A DNA stretch of 64,000 bases from Streptomyces mangrovisoli (GCF_000974985.2 NZ_LAVA02000030.1:91169-155168); one strand, 5' to 3'; positions 34,714 through 43,614 are shown, counted from the first letter of the stretch. A program made the numbers and translations. The notes: generated by a model not told the origin, from the sequence alone.

Positions 34714-35781
34714 TCAGCAGCAGTCGGGGGACAGGCCCGTGGGGAGGTTGTCTCCTCCGAAGACCGTGCAGGTCGCCTCGTGGCCGCCCAGTGCGGCCAC
34801 GGCCAGGAGGAGGGAACCGGCCGTCCACGTGGTCAGCTCGCGCGGCCAGATCGCGTCGTCCTCGAAGACGTAACCCGTCCAGTACAGACCGGACTCCGCG
34901 TCCCGCAGGTGCTGGATCGACTGGAGGATCTCCAGCGCGCGGTCCGACTCCCCCATCGCCCAGAGCGCGAGGGCGAGTTCGGCGGACTCGCCGCCGGTCA
35001 CCCACGGGTTCGGCACCACGCAGCGCACGCCGAGGCCGGGCACGACGAACCGCTCCCAGGACTCCTCGATCCGGGACTTGGCCTCCGCGCCGGTGAGCGC
35101 GCCGCCGAGGACCGGGTAGTACCAGTCCATCGAGTAGCGGTCCTTGTCGAGGAACCGCTCGGGGTGGCTGCGGATCGCGTGCCGCAGCGCGCCCAGCGCC
35201 AACTCCCAGTCCGGCTGCGGCTCCTCGCGCTGCTCGGCGATGGCCAGCGCGCAGCGCAGGGCGTGGTGGATCGACGAACTCCCGGTCAGCAGCGCGTCCG
35301 TGGTGCGCCGGCCGTCGTCCTCCTGCTTCCAGCCGATCTGCCCGCCGCTCTGCTGGAGCGCGAGGACGAACTCGACCGCCGCGTACACCGTGGGCCACAT
35401 GCGGTCCAGGAAGGTGTCGTCGCCGGTGGACAGGTAGTGGTGCCACACGCCGACCGCCACGTAGGCGACGAAGTTGGTCTCGCGGCCGCGGTCGGTGACG
35501 TCGTGGGCGTCGCCGTCGGCGTACGCCGCGAACCAGGAGCCGTCCTCCCGCTGGTGGCGGGCGAGCCAGTCGTAGGCGCGCTCGGCGGCCTCGTGCTCGC
35601 CGGCCGCGTCGAGCGCCATGGCGGCCTCGGTGTGGTCCCACGGGTCGAGGTGGTGCCCGCGGAACCAGGGGATCGCGCCGTCCTCGCGCTGCACGCCGAG
35701 GATGCCGCGGACGGTCGCGGCCGCCTGCTCGGCGGTGAGCACCCCCTCCAGGACGAGGTGCTCCGTCCGGGGAGTGGTCAC
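34714..35781 (-). CDS. Alpha/alpha-toroid (prenyltransferase/squalene-cyclase-like repeat) protein
   Basis: 355 residues from GTG 35781, overlapping the upstream methyltransferase stop as GTGA. Helical repeats contain QREDGAIPWFRGHHLDPWDH, QREDGSWFAAYADGDAHDV and QQSGGQIGWKQEDDG, a pattern of terpenoid-cyclase-fold proteins. The DxDD cyclase motif is absent, and phrases such as WITGG/WVTGGESAELALALWAM suggest a glycosidase-like (six-hairpin) role. Third gene of a glycosyltransferase - methyltransferase - toroid operon. Function unknown. Confidence 0.8.
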   Translation of the reverse strand: MTTPRTEHLVLEGVLTAEQAAATVRGILGVQREDGAIPWFRGHHLDPWDHTEAAMALDAAGEHEAAERAYDWLARHQREDGSWFAAYADGDAHDVTDRGRETNFVAYVAVGVWHHYLSTGDDTFLDRMWPTVYAAVEFVLALQQSGGQIGWKQEDDGRRTTDALLTGSSSIHHALRCALAIAEQREEPQPDWELALGALRHAIRSHPERFLDKDRYSMDWYYPVLGGALTGAEAKSRIEESWERFVVPGLGVRCVVPNPWVTGGESAELALALWAMGESDRALEILQSIQHLRDAESGLYWTGYVFEDDAIWPRELTTWTAGSLLLAVAALGGHEATCTVFGGDNLPTGLSPDCC

Positions 35782-36521
35782 CTGGCGTCCGTCCCGGCGA
35801 GCTTGGGCAGGTGGGGCTTGGTCGCGTAGGCCACGAAGCTCTTGCCGATCAGCGGGTTCAGCGCCTGCTCGGCGACCCGGGTGGCCAGCGGCTTCTTCAT
35901 GATGTCCCAGACCAGCATCTTGTGGTACGCCCGCACCGGCAGCGCCTTGTCGTTGTCGACGCCGAAGGCGCACTTGAGCCACCAGTACGGCGAGTGCAGG
36001 GCGTGCGCGTGGTGGCTGCCGTAGGGCCTCAGGCCCGCCTCGCGCATCTTGCGCAGGAGTTCGTCGGCCTTGTAGATGCGGATGTGGCCGCCCTCGACCT
36101 CGTGGTAGGCGTCCGAGAGGGCCCAGCAGACCTTCTCGGGGCCGTAGCGCGGGACGGTGACGGCGATGCGGCCGCCGGGCCTCAGGACCCGGACCATCTC
36201 GGCGAGGACGCCCTTGTCGTCGGGGATGTGCTCCATCACCTCGGAGATGATGACGACGTCGAAGGACTCGTCGGGGAAGGGCAGGGCCAGCGCGTCGCCC
36301 TCCATGGCGGTGGCGGTCGCGCCCTCGGGGGCCTCGCCGGCCTCCTTCATCGCGGCGAACCACTTGGCGACCTCGCGGATCTCCTCGCCGTTCTGGTCGA
36401 GCGCCACGACCTGGGCGCCGCGCCGGTAGCACTCGAACGCGTGCCGGCCGGCACCGCAGCCGAGGTCCAGGACGCGGTCGCCCGGGGCGAGCGGGAACCG
36501 GGAGAAGTCGACGGTCAGCAC
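35778..36521 (-). CDS. SAM-dependent methyltransferase
   Basis: 247 residues. SAM motifs VLDLGCGAGRHAFE, VALDQNG, FDVVIISEVMEHIPD and LRPGGRIAVTVP are intact, as in the Methyltransf_11 class. The C-terminal part is Trp-rich (SPYWWLKCAFG). It starts at GTG 36521 and overlaps the glycosyltransferase stop by seven bases, so translation is coupled. The substrate may be a glycan or lipid acted on by the neighbouring glycosyltransferase. Confidence 0.88.
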   Translation of the reverse strand: MLTVDFSRFPLAPGDRVLDLGCGAGRHAFECYRRGAQVVALDQNGEEIREVAKWFAAMKEAGEAPEGATATAMEGDALALPFPDESFDVVIISEVMEHIPDDKGVLAEMVRVLRPGGRIAVTVPRYGPEKVCWALSDAYHEVEGGHIRIYKADELLRKMREAGLRPYGSHHAHALHSPYWWLKCAFGVDNDKALPVRAYHKMLVWDIMKKPLATRVAEQALNPLIGKSFVAYATKPHLPKLAGTDAR

Positions 36522-37930
36522 GTGGCCCTGCTTTCGGGATAGACGCCTGTGTCAGCGGTGGGGACGAGGTCGGCGGGGGCGGCCGCCGTGCGGGCCGGCG
36601 CCGTGACCGGACCCGGGCGGGCGGCGCGCGCGATGGCCTCGCGGTAGCGGGCCACCGTGCCCTCGGCCGCCCTGGCCCAGGTGAAGCGGGCGAGGACGCG
36701 TTCGCGGCCCGCCTGCCCGAGGCGGGCGCGCAGGGCGGGGTCGCCGAGCAGCCGGCCGAGACCGGCGGCCAGGGCGCCCGCGTCGCCCGGCGGGACCGCG
36801 AGGCAGGTCTCGCCGTCGGGGCCGGCGACCTCCGGGATGGCGCCGCCGGTCGTGGCGAGCAGCGGGGTGCCGGTGGCCATGGCCTCGGCGGCGGGCAGCG
36901 AGAAGCCCTCGTACAGGGACGGCACGCAGGCGACCTCGGCGGAGCGGACCAGGTCGACGAGTTCGGCGTCGGAGATGCCCTTCACGAACTCGATCGCGCC
37001 CTCCAGGCCGTAGCGCTCGATGGCCTGCGCGACCGGGCCGTCCTCGGCGCGCTTGCCGACGACGACGAGGTGCGCGGCGGGGTGCTCGGTGCGGACCTTC
37101 GCGAGCGCCTCGACGAGGTAGATCAGGCCCTTCAGCGGCACGTCGGCGCTGGAGGTGGTGACGATGCGGCCCGGGACCACCGGCACGGAGGGGTCGGGCG
37201 AGAACAGGTCGGTGTCGGCGCCGATGTGCACGACGTGGATGCGGTCGTCGCGCACGCCGAGGTGGTCGACGATCTCCTGGCGGGAGGTGCCGGAGACGGT
37301 CAGCACCGACGGCAGGCGGCGGGCGACGCGCTTCTGCATCCGGGTGAAGGCGTACCAGCGGCGGACGGAGTAGCGGCGCATCCGGCCCTCGGCGGCGTCC
37401 AGCTCCAACTGCCGGTCCACGGTGATGGGGTGGTGGATGGTGGTGACCAGCGGCGCGCCGACGTCGCCCAGGAGGCCGTAGCCGAGCGTCTGGTTGTCGT
37501 GGACGACGTCGAACTCGCCGCGGCGGGCGCGCAGATGGCGGCGGGCGCGCAGCGAGAAGGTGAGCGGCTCGGGGAAGCCGCCGGTCCACATGGTCGCCAC
37601 TTCGAGGGCGTCGACCCAGTCGCGGTACTCGTCGCGGGCGGGGGTGCGGAAGGGGTCCGGCTGGCGGTAGAGGTCCAGGCTCGGCAGCTCGGTGAGGGAG
37701 ACCCTGGACGCGCCGTCGTAGCCGTCGTCGAGGACGGGGTACGGCTGCGAGCCGATGACCTCGACGCGGTGGCCGAGGCGGGACAGCTCGCGGGAGAGGT
37801 GGCGGACGTAGACGCCCTGGCCGCCGCAGAACGGGTTTCCCTTGTAGGTGAGGAGCGCGATGTCGAGCGGTCGCTCGCCGTCCGCGGCGAGGTCTCCGTG
37901 AGACCCCGTCGAACTGGCCTCAGCGGTCAC
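36515..37930 (-). CDS. Glycosyltransferase family 4
   Basis: 471-residue GT-B retaining glycosyltransferase. The N-terminal domain has GGQGVYVRHLSRELSRLGH; the C-terminal nucleotide-sugar domain has SSADVPLKGLIYLVEALAKV and the EGFSLPAAEAMATGTPLLAT signature. It starts at GTG 37930 with GGGGG upstream. It is the first gene of the three-gene operon and divergent from the kstR-like gene. A KstR box lies 55 bp upstream, so steroid-responsive control is possible. The acceptor is unknown. Confidence 0.9.
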   Translation of the reverse strand: MTAEASSTGSHGDLAADGERPLDIALLTYKGNPFCGGQGVYVRHLSRELSRLGHRVEVIGSQPYPVLDDGYDGASRVSLTELPSLDLYRQPDPFRTPARDEYRDWVDALEVATMWTGGFPEPLTFSLRARRHLRARRGEFDVVHDNQTLGYGLLGDVGAPLVTTIHHPITVDRQLELDAAEGRMRRYSVRRWYAFTRMQKRVARRLPSVLTVSGTSRQEIVDHLGVRDDRIHVVHIGADTDLFSPDPSVPVVPGRIVTTSSADVPLKGLIYLVEALAKVRTEHPAAHLVVVGKRAEDGPVAQAIERYGLEGAIEFVKGISDAELVDLVRSAEVACVPSLYEGFSLPAAEAMATGTPLLATTGGAIPEVAGPDGETCLAVPPGDAGALAAGLGRLLGDPALRARLGQAGRERVLARFTWARAAEGTVARYREAIARAARPGPVTAPARTAAAPADLVPTADTGVYPESRATC

Positions 37931-37984
37931 TCCGGGCCCCCTTCTGCCTGCACTGTCCCGCGAGACTACGACGGGACGCTAATC

Positions 37985-37998
37985 TAGAACAAGTTTCA
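37985..37998. promoter_or_regulatory. KstR box between the glycosyltransferase operon and kstR
   Basis: TAGAACAAGTTTCA matches TNNAACNNGTTNNA fully. It lies 55 bp from the glycosyltransferase start and 142 bp from the regulator start, fitting autoregulation. Confidence 0.75.
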
Positions 37999-38139
37999 GA
38001 CTTGATCGTTCGGGAGGCTCTGAATCTACCGGCAGGTAGGGGCACTGGGAGAAGTGGATCAGGTGATTCACGCCACGGATCGGGGCCCTGGCATGCTGTG
38101 CGATCACTCGCCCTCACCGACTGTCACGGAACGGGACCC

Positions 38140-38781
38140 ATGCCTGCGCAACACAAGGTGGAAGCCAGTACCGCGCGATCGGCCGCACCGTCCGGCACGG
38201 CGCCGCTGACCGAGCGGCAGGAGGCCCGGCGGCGGCGGATCCTGCACGCGAGCGCGCAGCTCGCGAGCCGGGGCGGGTTCGACGCGGTGCAGATGCGCGA
38301 GGTCGCCGAGTCGTCCCAAGTCGCGCTCGGCACGCTGTACCGCTACTTCCCCTCCAAGGTGCATCTGCTGGTCGCGACCATGCAGGACCAGCTGGAGCAC
38401 ATGCACGGCACGCTGCGCAAGAAGCCGCCGTCCGGCGACACGGCGGCGCAGCGCGTCGCGGAGACCCTGATGCGGGCCTTCCGCGCGCTCCAGCGCGAGC
38501 CGCACCTGGCCGACGCGATGGTCCGCGCGCTGACCTTCGCGGACCGCAGCGTCTCGCCGGAGGTCGACCAGGTCTCCCGCCAGACGACGGCGATCATCCT
38601 GGACGCGATGGGTCTCGCGGACCCGACCCCCGAACAGCTCTCCGCGGTCCGCGTCATCGAACACACCTGGCACTCGGCCCTGATCACCTGGCTCTCGGGC
38701 CGCGCGTCGATCGCCCAGGTGAAGATCGACATCGAAACGGTCTGCCGCCTGATCGACCTGACGGAGCCCTCCGGGGGTTGA
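38140..38781 (+). CDS. kstR: TetR-family regulator, KstR-like (cholesterol catabolism repressor)
   Basis: 213 residues. The N-terminal HTH (RILHASAQLASRGGFDAVQM, then SSQVALGTLYRYFPSKVHLL) and the ligand domain phrases REPHLADAMVRALTFADRSV, HTWHSALITWLSGRAS and DIETVCRLIDLT closely follow mycobacterial KstR (Rv3574). There KstR represses sterol genes until a 3-oxo-cholest-4-enoyl-CoA-type ligand binds. ATG 38140 has ACGGGA upstream. The presence of matching boxes at five places in this window supports the assignment. Confidence 0.88.
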   Translation: MPAQHKVEASTARSAAPSGTAPLTERQEARRRRILHASAQLASRGGFDAVQMREVAESSQVALGTLYRYFPSKVHLLVATMQDQLEHMHGTLRKKPPSGDTAAQRVAETLMRAFRALQREPHLADAMVRALTFADRSVSPEVDQVSRQTTAIILDAMGLADPTPEQLSAVRVIEHTWHSALITWLSGRASIAQVKIDIETVCRLIDLTEPSGG

Positions 38782-38812
38782 GCGGTCCTTTCCCCGCGGG
38801 CCGGTGAGGGCT

Positions 38813-39009
38813 GGTCGCGCAGTTCCCCGCGCCCCTGGCGCCCGAAGGGGCGCGGGGAACTGCGCGGGCAACCACGACGAACCCGCGGGCGGGGCACGAG
38901 GCCGAGTGTCGACCGCGGGCCGGTGGGGGCCGAGCGCGCAGTTCCCCGCGCCCCTTTCAGGGGCTCCGGCGGGCCGTGCCCCAAAGGGGCGCGGGGAACT
39001 GCGCGACCA
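38813..39009. repeat. Two GCGCAGTTCCCC hairpins in tandem
   Basis: The first hairpin has arms at 38813-38835 and 38846-38866; the second at 38934-38954 and 38986-39008. Each consists of GGTCGCGCAGTTCCCCGCGC and its complement. They occupy the whole gap between convergent kstR and the ferredoxin gene. Confidence 0.88.
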
Positions 39010-39042
39010 GCCCCCACGCGCCCGCACCCGGGGCACCGGCGC

Positions 39043-39276
39043 TCACTCCTCCGGTGGGAACACCGGCTCGCCCGTGTCCAGGAGGGTGATCAGGATCGCC
39101 TCCACCGGGCAGGTCTCCGCGGCTTCCAGGATCTGTTCGTTCGCGTCCGTGGACGGAGTCAGGGGGTGGGACTGGCGGGCGGGGTCGAGGTGGAAGGCGG
39201 TGGGCGCGTGGTGGACGCACTGGGCGGAGCCGATGCACAGGGAGCGGTCCACCTCGACGTGCCAGCGGTCGCCCAT
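39043..39276 (-). CDS. Ferredoxin, 3Fe-4S or 4Fe-4S type, P450-associated
   Basis: 77 residues. The cluster ligands are in CIGSAQC and the distal Cys-Pro in ETCPVEAI; the missing fourth cysteine in CxxxxxC is typical of 3Fe-4S ferredoxins that reduce cytochromes P450. It starts at ATG 39276, two bases after the aldehyde dehydrogenase stop. It may supply electrons to the CYP125-like P450 at 50.6 kb; mycobacteria likewise have a ferredoxin next to hsd4A. Confidence 0.9.
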   Translation of the reverse strand: MGDRWHVEVDRSLCIGSAQCVHHAPTAFHLDPARQSHPLTPSTDANEQILEAAETCPVEAILITLLDTGEPVFPPEE

Positions 39277-39278
39277 CC

Positions 39279-40730
39279 CTACGCCCCCGCCGGGAGATGG
39301 ATCATCTTGTGCTCCAGGTACTCGCCGTACCCCTCGGGGCCGAACTCCCGCCCGAGACCGGAGTTCTTGTAGCCGCCGAACGGGCCCAGCATGTCGAGGC
39401 TGAAGGTGTTGACCGAGTAGGTGCCGGTGCGCACCCGGCGGGCGATGTCGATGCCGTGCTCGGTGTCGGCGGTCCACACGCTGCCGGACAGTCCGTACTC
39501 GGAGTCGTTGGCGATCTTCACGGCCTCGGCCTCGTCGCCGTACGGCAGCAGGCAGATGACCGGGCCGAAGATCTCCTCGCGGGCGATCCGCATGGAGTTG
39601 TCGACGTCGCCGAAGAGGGTCGGCTCGACGTACCAGCCCCGGTCCAGGCCGGGCGGCCGGCCGCCGCCGGTGAGGACCTTCGCGCCCTCCTCCTGGCCGA
39701 TGCGGATGTAGTCCAGGTTGCGCTGCTGCTGGCGGCGCGCGACCAGCGGCCCGACCTGGGTGGCCGGGTCCAGCGGGTCGCCGACGGTGAGCGCGCTCGC
39801 CGCGGTGGCGAAGGCGTCGGCGAACTCGTCGTAGCGGGCGCGCGGGACGAGGATGCGGGTCTGGGCCACGCACGCCTGGCCGTTGTTCATCCAGGCCGCC
39901 GGGACGATGCCCGCGACGGCCGTCGCGGTGTCCGCGTCCGGCAGCACCACGGCCGCCGACTTGCCGCCCAACTCCAGTGTCACGCGGGTCAGATGGCGGG
40001 CGGCCACCTCCATCACGCGCCGGCCCGCCGCGACCGACCCGGTGAAGGACACCTTGTCGACGCCCGGGTGCCCGACCAGGTACTCGCTGACCTCGCGGTC
40101 GGCGGGCAGGATCGACAGCACGCCCTCCGGCAGCCCGGCGTCCCGCGCGATCTCGCCGAGTACGTACGCGTCGAGCGGCGACTCCGGGGACGGCTTGAGG
40201 ACGACCGTGCAGCCGGTGAGCAGCGCGGGCGCGAGCTTGGCGGCGGCGACGAACTGCGGGACGTTCCACGGGACCACGGCCGCGACCACGCCGACCGGTT
40301 CGCGTCGCACGAGGATCGGGCCGAGCACCCCGGCCCGCCGCTCCTCGTACGTGAAGTCCCGGGCGACGGTGATCGCCGAGTCCCACACCATCATCGCGCC
40401 GAGCGCCTGCGCGAGGACGCTCCACGAGTACGGCGAGCCGTTCTCGGAGGAGATCACGCGGGCGATCTCCTCGTGCCGCGCGGCGATCCCGTCCTTGATC
40501 CGCGTGACCACCTCGATCCGTTCGTCGCGCGTCATGCGCGGCCACGGCCCCTCGTCGAAGGCGCGGCGCGCGACGGCGACCGCCCGGTCGACGTCGGCGC
40601 GGGAGGCGTGCGGCACGCGCCCGATGACCTCCTCGGTGTGCGGCGAGACCACCTCGATGACGTCCTCGCCGAGAGGGTCGGCCAGTTCCCCACCGATGAA
40701 CAGCTGTCCGTGCTCCACGAGTTCGGTCAT
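39279..40730 (-). CDS. Aldehyde dehydrogenase
   Basis: 483-residue NAD(P)+ aldehyde dehydrogenase. Asn in VVPWNVPQF, Glu in TLELGGKSA and nucleophilic Cys in NNGQACVAQTR are present, as is the EIFGPVICLLPY motif. ATG 40730 is preferred over GTG 40733. It could oxidise the C26 aldehyde formed from the sterol alcohol. It is co-transcribed with the ferredoxin, and its promoter carries the CTGACG palindrome. Confidence 0.92.
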   Translation of the reverse strand: MTELVEHGQLFIGGELADPLGEDVIEVVSPHTEEVIGRVPHASRADVDRAVAVARRAFDEGPWPRMTRDERIEVVTRIKDGIAARHEEIARVISSENGSPYSWSVLAQALGAMMVWDSAITVARDFTYEERRAGVLGPILVRREPVGVVAAVVPWNVPQFVAAAKLAPALLTGCTVVLKPSPESPLDAYVLGEIARDAGLPEGVLSILPADREVSEYLVGHPGVDKVSFTGSVAAGRRVMEVAARHLTRVTLELGGKSAAVVLPDADTATAVAGIVPAAWMNNGQACVAQTRILVPRARYDEFADAFATAASALTVGDPLDPATQVGPLVARRQQQRNLDYIRIGQEEGAKVLTGGGRPPGLDRGWYVEPTLFGDVDNSMRIAREEIFGPVICLLPYGDEAEAVKIANDSEYGLSGSVWTADTEHGIDIARRVRTGTYSVNTFSLDMLGPFGGYKNSGLGREFGPEGYGEYLEHKMIHLPAGA

Positions 40731-40761
40731 CACACGACTGCCTTCGTCTCCGGCGATGCAT

Positions 40762-40785
40762 CTGACGGTGTATCAGGAACTGATA
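40762..40785. promoter_or_regulatory. CTGACG-N4-RTCAG palindrome, copy 3, with overlapping TATCAG repeat
   Basis: CTGACGGTGTATCAG (40762-40776) overlaps a second perfect inverted repeat, TATCAG-GAA-CTGATA (40771-40785). They lie 32-55 bp before the aldehyde dehydrogenase start. Confidence 0.7.
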
Positions 40786-40824
40786 GCAGGTCCGGCCGAA
40801 CTAGGCCATAGAAGGGCCCCGCGT

Positions 40825-41448
40825 CTAGCGGTCGTCGCGGGCGAAGGGCGCGTCGATGTCCGGGATCCAGAAGCAGATCTCCAGGGTCTTCAGCCACGGG
40901 TAGTACCTCGTCGCCCGCTCCCGCCACGCGGTGCCGACCGCGGCCGCCGACAGGAGGACCGCGGCGCAGGCGGCCACCGGCCGGCCGGGTCCCGCGGCGC
41001 ACTGGACCGCCGCGACGACCGAGGCCAGGGCCAGCGAGAACGCGAGGCTGCGCTGCATCATCCCGACCGCCTCCATGCGGGTCACCTCCGCGGCGACCGG
41101 CTTGTCGTGCAGTTCGGCGGCGGCCAGCAGGACGGTGGGCTCCACGGCCACGTAGGGCCGGTCCCGGGCCTCGGGGACGCAGGCCAGGAAGACGCGGCGG
41201 GCGTCCTCGGGGGCCGGCAGCCGCCGGGGCAGGATCTTGTCCACGGCGGCGCTCAGCGGGGTGGTCACGCTGCCCAGCACATAGCTGCCGACGACGGCGC
41301 CGATCACCGGCAGCGCCGACGGCTCCGCGGCCAGGGCGCCGACGTCCACCAGGTGCAGCCGGTCCAGGACGTAGAGGAGGACCGCGAGTTGCACGCCTCC
41401 CGGTATCGCGACGCCGAACAGCTCGAAGAGACCGACGGCAAAGGTCAC
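40825..41448 (-). CDS. Four-helix membrane protein of unknown function
   Basis: 207 residues from GTG 41448, preceded by AGGAGG with a six-base spacer; longer frames from 41496 lack such a site. Two N-terminal helices (FELFGVAIPGGVQLAVLLYV; VIGAVVGSYVLGSVTT), a central soluble part (PEDARRVFLACVPEARDRP) and two C-terminal helices (SLALASVVAAVQCAAG; VAACAAVLLSAAAVGTAW). It is divergent from the MBL-fold gene with a KstR box between them. Family not recognised. Confidence 0.75.
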   Translation of the reverse strand: MTFAVGLFELFGVAIPGGVQLAVLLYVLDRLHLVDVGALAAEPSALPVIGAVVGSYVLGSVTTPLSAAVDKILPRRLPAPEDARRVFLACVPEARDRPYVAVEPTVLLAAAELHDKPVAAEVTRMEAVGMMQRSLAFSLALASVVAAVQCAAGPGRPVAACAAVLLSAAAVGTAWRERATRYYPWLKTLEICFWIPDIDAPFARDDR

Positions 41449-41547
41449 GGACTTCCTCCTGGGATCACTGGGGGTCACCTCCGGGCCGTCGGGCACGCCC
41501 GCCGTGGGCGCTCCGCCCCCGTCCGGCTTCGGCAGGTCCGGCCAATC

Positions 41548-41561
41548 TGTAACCAGTTCTA
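41548..41561. promoter_or_regulatory. KstR box upstream of the MBL-fold gene
   Basis: TGTAACCAGTTCTA matches TNNAACNNGTTNNA fully. It lies 36 bp before the MBL-fold start and 100 bp before the divergent membrane protein start. Confidence 0.75.
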
Positions 41562-41596
41562 GTTATAGTGGCCAACGGCCGTGGAGCGGAGGGCAG

Positions 41597-42625
41597 ATGG
41601 CGCAGACGTTCGATCATGGCGGGGGAATCCGGTCGGTCCGGGTGCCCATCCCCGACAACCCGCTCGGGCACACGCTGGTGTACGTCGTCGACACCGACCG
41701 GGGCCCGGTGCTCGTGGACACCGGGTGGGACGACCCGGGTTCGTGGTCCACGCTCACCGAGGGGCTGGCCGCCTGCGGGACCGGCGTCGGCGAGGTGCAC
41801 GGCGTGGTGATCACCCACCACCATCCCGACCACCACGGGCTGTCGGGGAAGGTGCGCGAGGCCTCCGGGGCCTGGGTCTCCATGCACGCCGCGGACATCG
41901 CGATCGTGCGGCGGACCCGGGAGACCCGCCCCGGCCGCTGGTTCACCTACATGGCGGCCAAGTTGACCGCGGCGGGAGCGCCCGAGGAGCACGTGTCCCC
42001 GCTGCGCTCGCCCGGCCCCCGGGCCGGGCTGCCGGGCCTGTCCCCCGCGATGCCCGACCGCGAGATCGTCCCCGGCGAGCTGCTCGACCTGCCGGGCCGC
42101 CGACTGCGCGCGATCTGGACACCGGGGCACACCCCCGGCCATGTCTGCCTGCACCTGGAGGAGGCCCATCCCGCGGGGCTGCCCGGCCACGGCCGGCTCT
42201 TCTCCGGGGACCATCTGCTGCCCGAGATCACCCCGCACATCGGCCTGTACGAGGACCCCGACGACGCCACCGTCACCGACCCCCTCGGCGACTACCTCGA
42301 CTCCCTGGAGCGCGTCGGCCGCCTCGGCCCCGCCGAGGTGCTCCCCGCCCACCAGCACGCCTTCACCGACGCGCCGGGCCGGGTAAGGGAGTTGCTCGAC
42401 CACCACCAGGAGCGGCTGGCCGGGCTGCGCGACCTCCTGAGCGAACCGCTCACCGCCTGGCAGCTCGCCGAGCGCATGGAGTGGAACCGCCCCTGGGAGC
42501 AGATCCCCTACGGCTCCCGCACCATCGCCGTCTCGGAGGCGGAGGCCCATCTGCGCAGGCTCGTGAAGCAGGGTCACGCGGAGGCGGTCACGGGCAGCGA
42601 CCCGGTGACGTACGTGGCGGTGTGA
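41597..42625 (+). CDS. MBL-fold metallo-hydrolase
   Basis: 342 residues. The dinuclear metal motif THHHPDHHGL, the later His in TPGHTPGHVCLH and Asp in FSGDHLLPEITPH are intact. A C-terminal winged-helix-like part (PLTAWQLAERMEWNRPWEQI through EAEAHLRRLVKQGHAE) follows, as in the LACTB2/BLACT_WH group. ATG 41597 is chosen, with GGAG five bases upstream. The KstR box suggests action on a CoA-thioester or lactone of sterol catabolism, but this is inference. Confidence 0.88.
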   Translation: MAQTFDHGGGIRSVRVPIPDNPLGHTLVYVVDTDRGPVLVDTGWDDPGSWSTLTEGLAACGTGVGEVHGVVITHHHPDHHGLSGKVREASGAWVSMHAADIAIVRRTRETRPGRWFTYMAAKLTAAGAPEEHVSPLRSPGPRAGLPGLSPAMPDREIVPGELLDLPGRRLRAIWTPGHTPGHVCLHLEEAHPAGLPGHGRLFSGDHLLPEITPHIGLYEDPDDATVTDPLGDYLDSLERVGRLGPAEVLPAHQHAFTDAPGRVRELLDHHQERLAGLRDLLSEPLTAWQLAERMEWNRPWEQIPYGSRTIAVSEAEAHLRRLVKQGHAEAVTGSDPVTYVAV

Positions 42626-42639
42626 TCCCGTCACGCACC

Positions 42640-42800
42640 CGCCCGGTCGCACCGCAGGAAGCCCCGCATCAGGAACTCGGCCGGCCCCACCGCAGGAAGC
42701 CCCGCATCAGGAACTCAGCCGATCCCACCGCAGCAAGCCTCGCATCAGGAACTCGCCCGGTCCCACCCCAGGAGGCCCCGCATCAGGAACTCGCCCGGTC
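42640..42800. repeat. 38-bp tandem repeats at the phosphotransferase stop codon
   Basis: About four units containing CGCATCAGGAACTCGCCCGG recur at 42665, 42703, 42741 and 42779 (exact 38-bp period). The last unit encodes the final codons (GLLGWDRASS) and stop of the minus-strand phosphotransferase gene; the others are its decayed copies. Confidence 0.9.
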
Positions 42801-43541
42801 CCACCCCAGGAGGCCTCGGACCCGGGTCTCGGCCGTCCCCAGCGCCGCCACCTCCCCCGCGCTCATCGTCGGGTTGGCCGCGCGGCGGCGCAGCGCCTCG
42901 GCCAGGTCCGGGGCGGTGAGGGGGGAGGGGCCGGCGAGCAGGCCCGTCAGCATCTCGTGGGCCGGGGCGGCCAGTCGGTCGTCGCCGGACGCGACCTGGG
43001 CGAGGATCACCGCGGACATCGCCCAGTCCAGCCCCGGCCCGCCCTCCTCGGTGTTGGACCAGTCGATCACCCGGGGACCGCCGGGCGTCAGGATCACGTT
43101 GTCCGGGTGCAGGTCGAGGTGGAGTACGCGGTCCGCGGGGTCCGCGGAGCGGCGGGCGGGCACCTCGTGCAGGGCGCGCAGCAGTCCCGCGACCATCGAT
43201 CCGGCCTCGGCGGGGCCGAGTTCGCCGGTCAGGCAGGCCTGGAGCATGGTCGGCCCGGTCAGCCGCTCCAGCACGAGATCGGTGCGCGAGCCGGCGGGCC
43301 GGACGGCGGGAACCGGGTAGCCATGGGCGCGCACGTGCTCCATGACCTCGCCCTCGGCGGCCGCGTCGCCCCATCCCTCGCGGTCCCGGCGCAGCACCCA
43401 CGCCTCGTCGATCTCGTACACGTCGGCCGAACGCCCCGAGCCGAGCAGCCGCCCCAGGACCGGACTCCCCACGGCCGGACTCCCCGCCCCCGAACTCCCC
43501 GCCCACGGGCCCTCCCCGGCAGAACTCCCCGTGATCGTCAT
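42783..43541 (-). CDS. Aminoglycoside-phosphotransferase-fold kinase
   Basis: 252 residues. The APH/choline-kinase catalytic loop VLHLDLHPDNVILTPGG and metal-binding VIDWSN are intact; the N-terminal lobe has LLGSGRSADVYEID and a Glu in AAEGEVMEHV. Such proteins phosphorylate small hydroxylated molecules or are antibiotic kinases; there is no evidence for which. It starts at ATG 43541 with an Ala/Gly/Ser-rich leader. Its stop codon begins a 38-bp repeat array. Confidence 0.85.
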   Translation of the reverse strand: MTITGSSAGEGPWAGSSGAGSPAVGSPVLGRLLGSGRSADVYEIDEAWVLRRDREGWGDAAAEGEVMEHVRAHGYPVPAVRPAGSRTDLVLERLTGPTMLQACLTGELGPAEAGSMVAGLLRALHEVPARRSADPADRVLHLDLHPDNVILTPGGPRVIDWSNTEEGGPGLDWAMSAVILAQVASGDDRLAAPAHEMLTGLLAGPSPLTAPDLAEALRRRAANPTMSAGEVAALGTAETRVRGLLGWDRASS

Positions 43542-43614
43542 GACCGCAACCTACCCCCGCCCGCGCGTCGGCACAGGGGCCCCACAGTGCGGGAGATACG
43601 GGCCGGTAGAGTGG

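Noticed and set aside
40740..40824. KstR box before the aldehyde dehydrogenase gene
   Set aside because: GAACTGATAG and GAACTAGGCC contain AAC half-sites but no correctly spaced GTT half, so only the CTGACG palindrome is reported there.
42640..42800. CRISPR-like array
   Set aside because: Units are contiguous 38-bp tandem copies without unique spacers and no cas genes are near.
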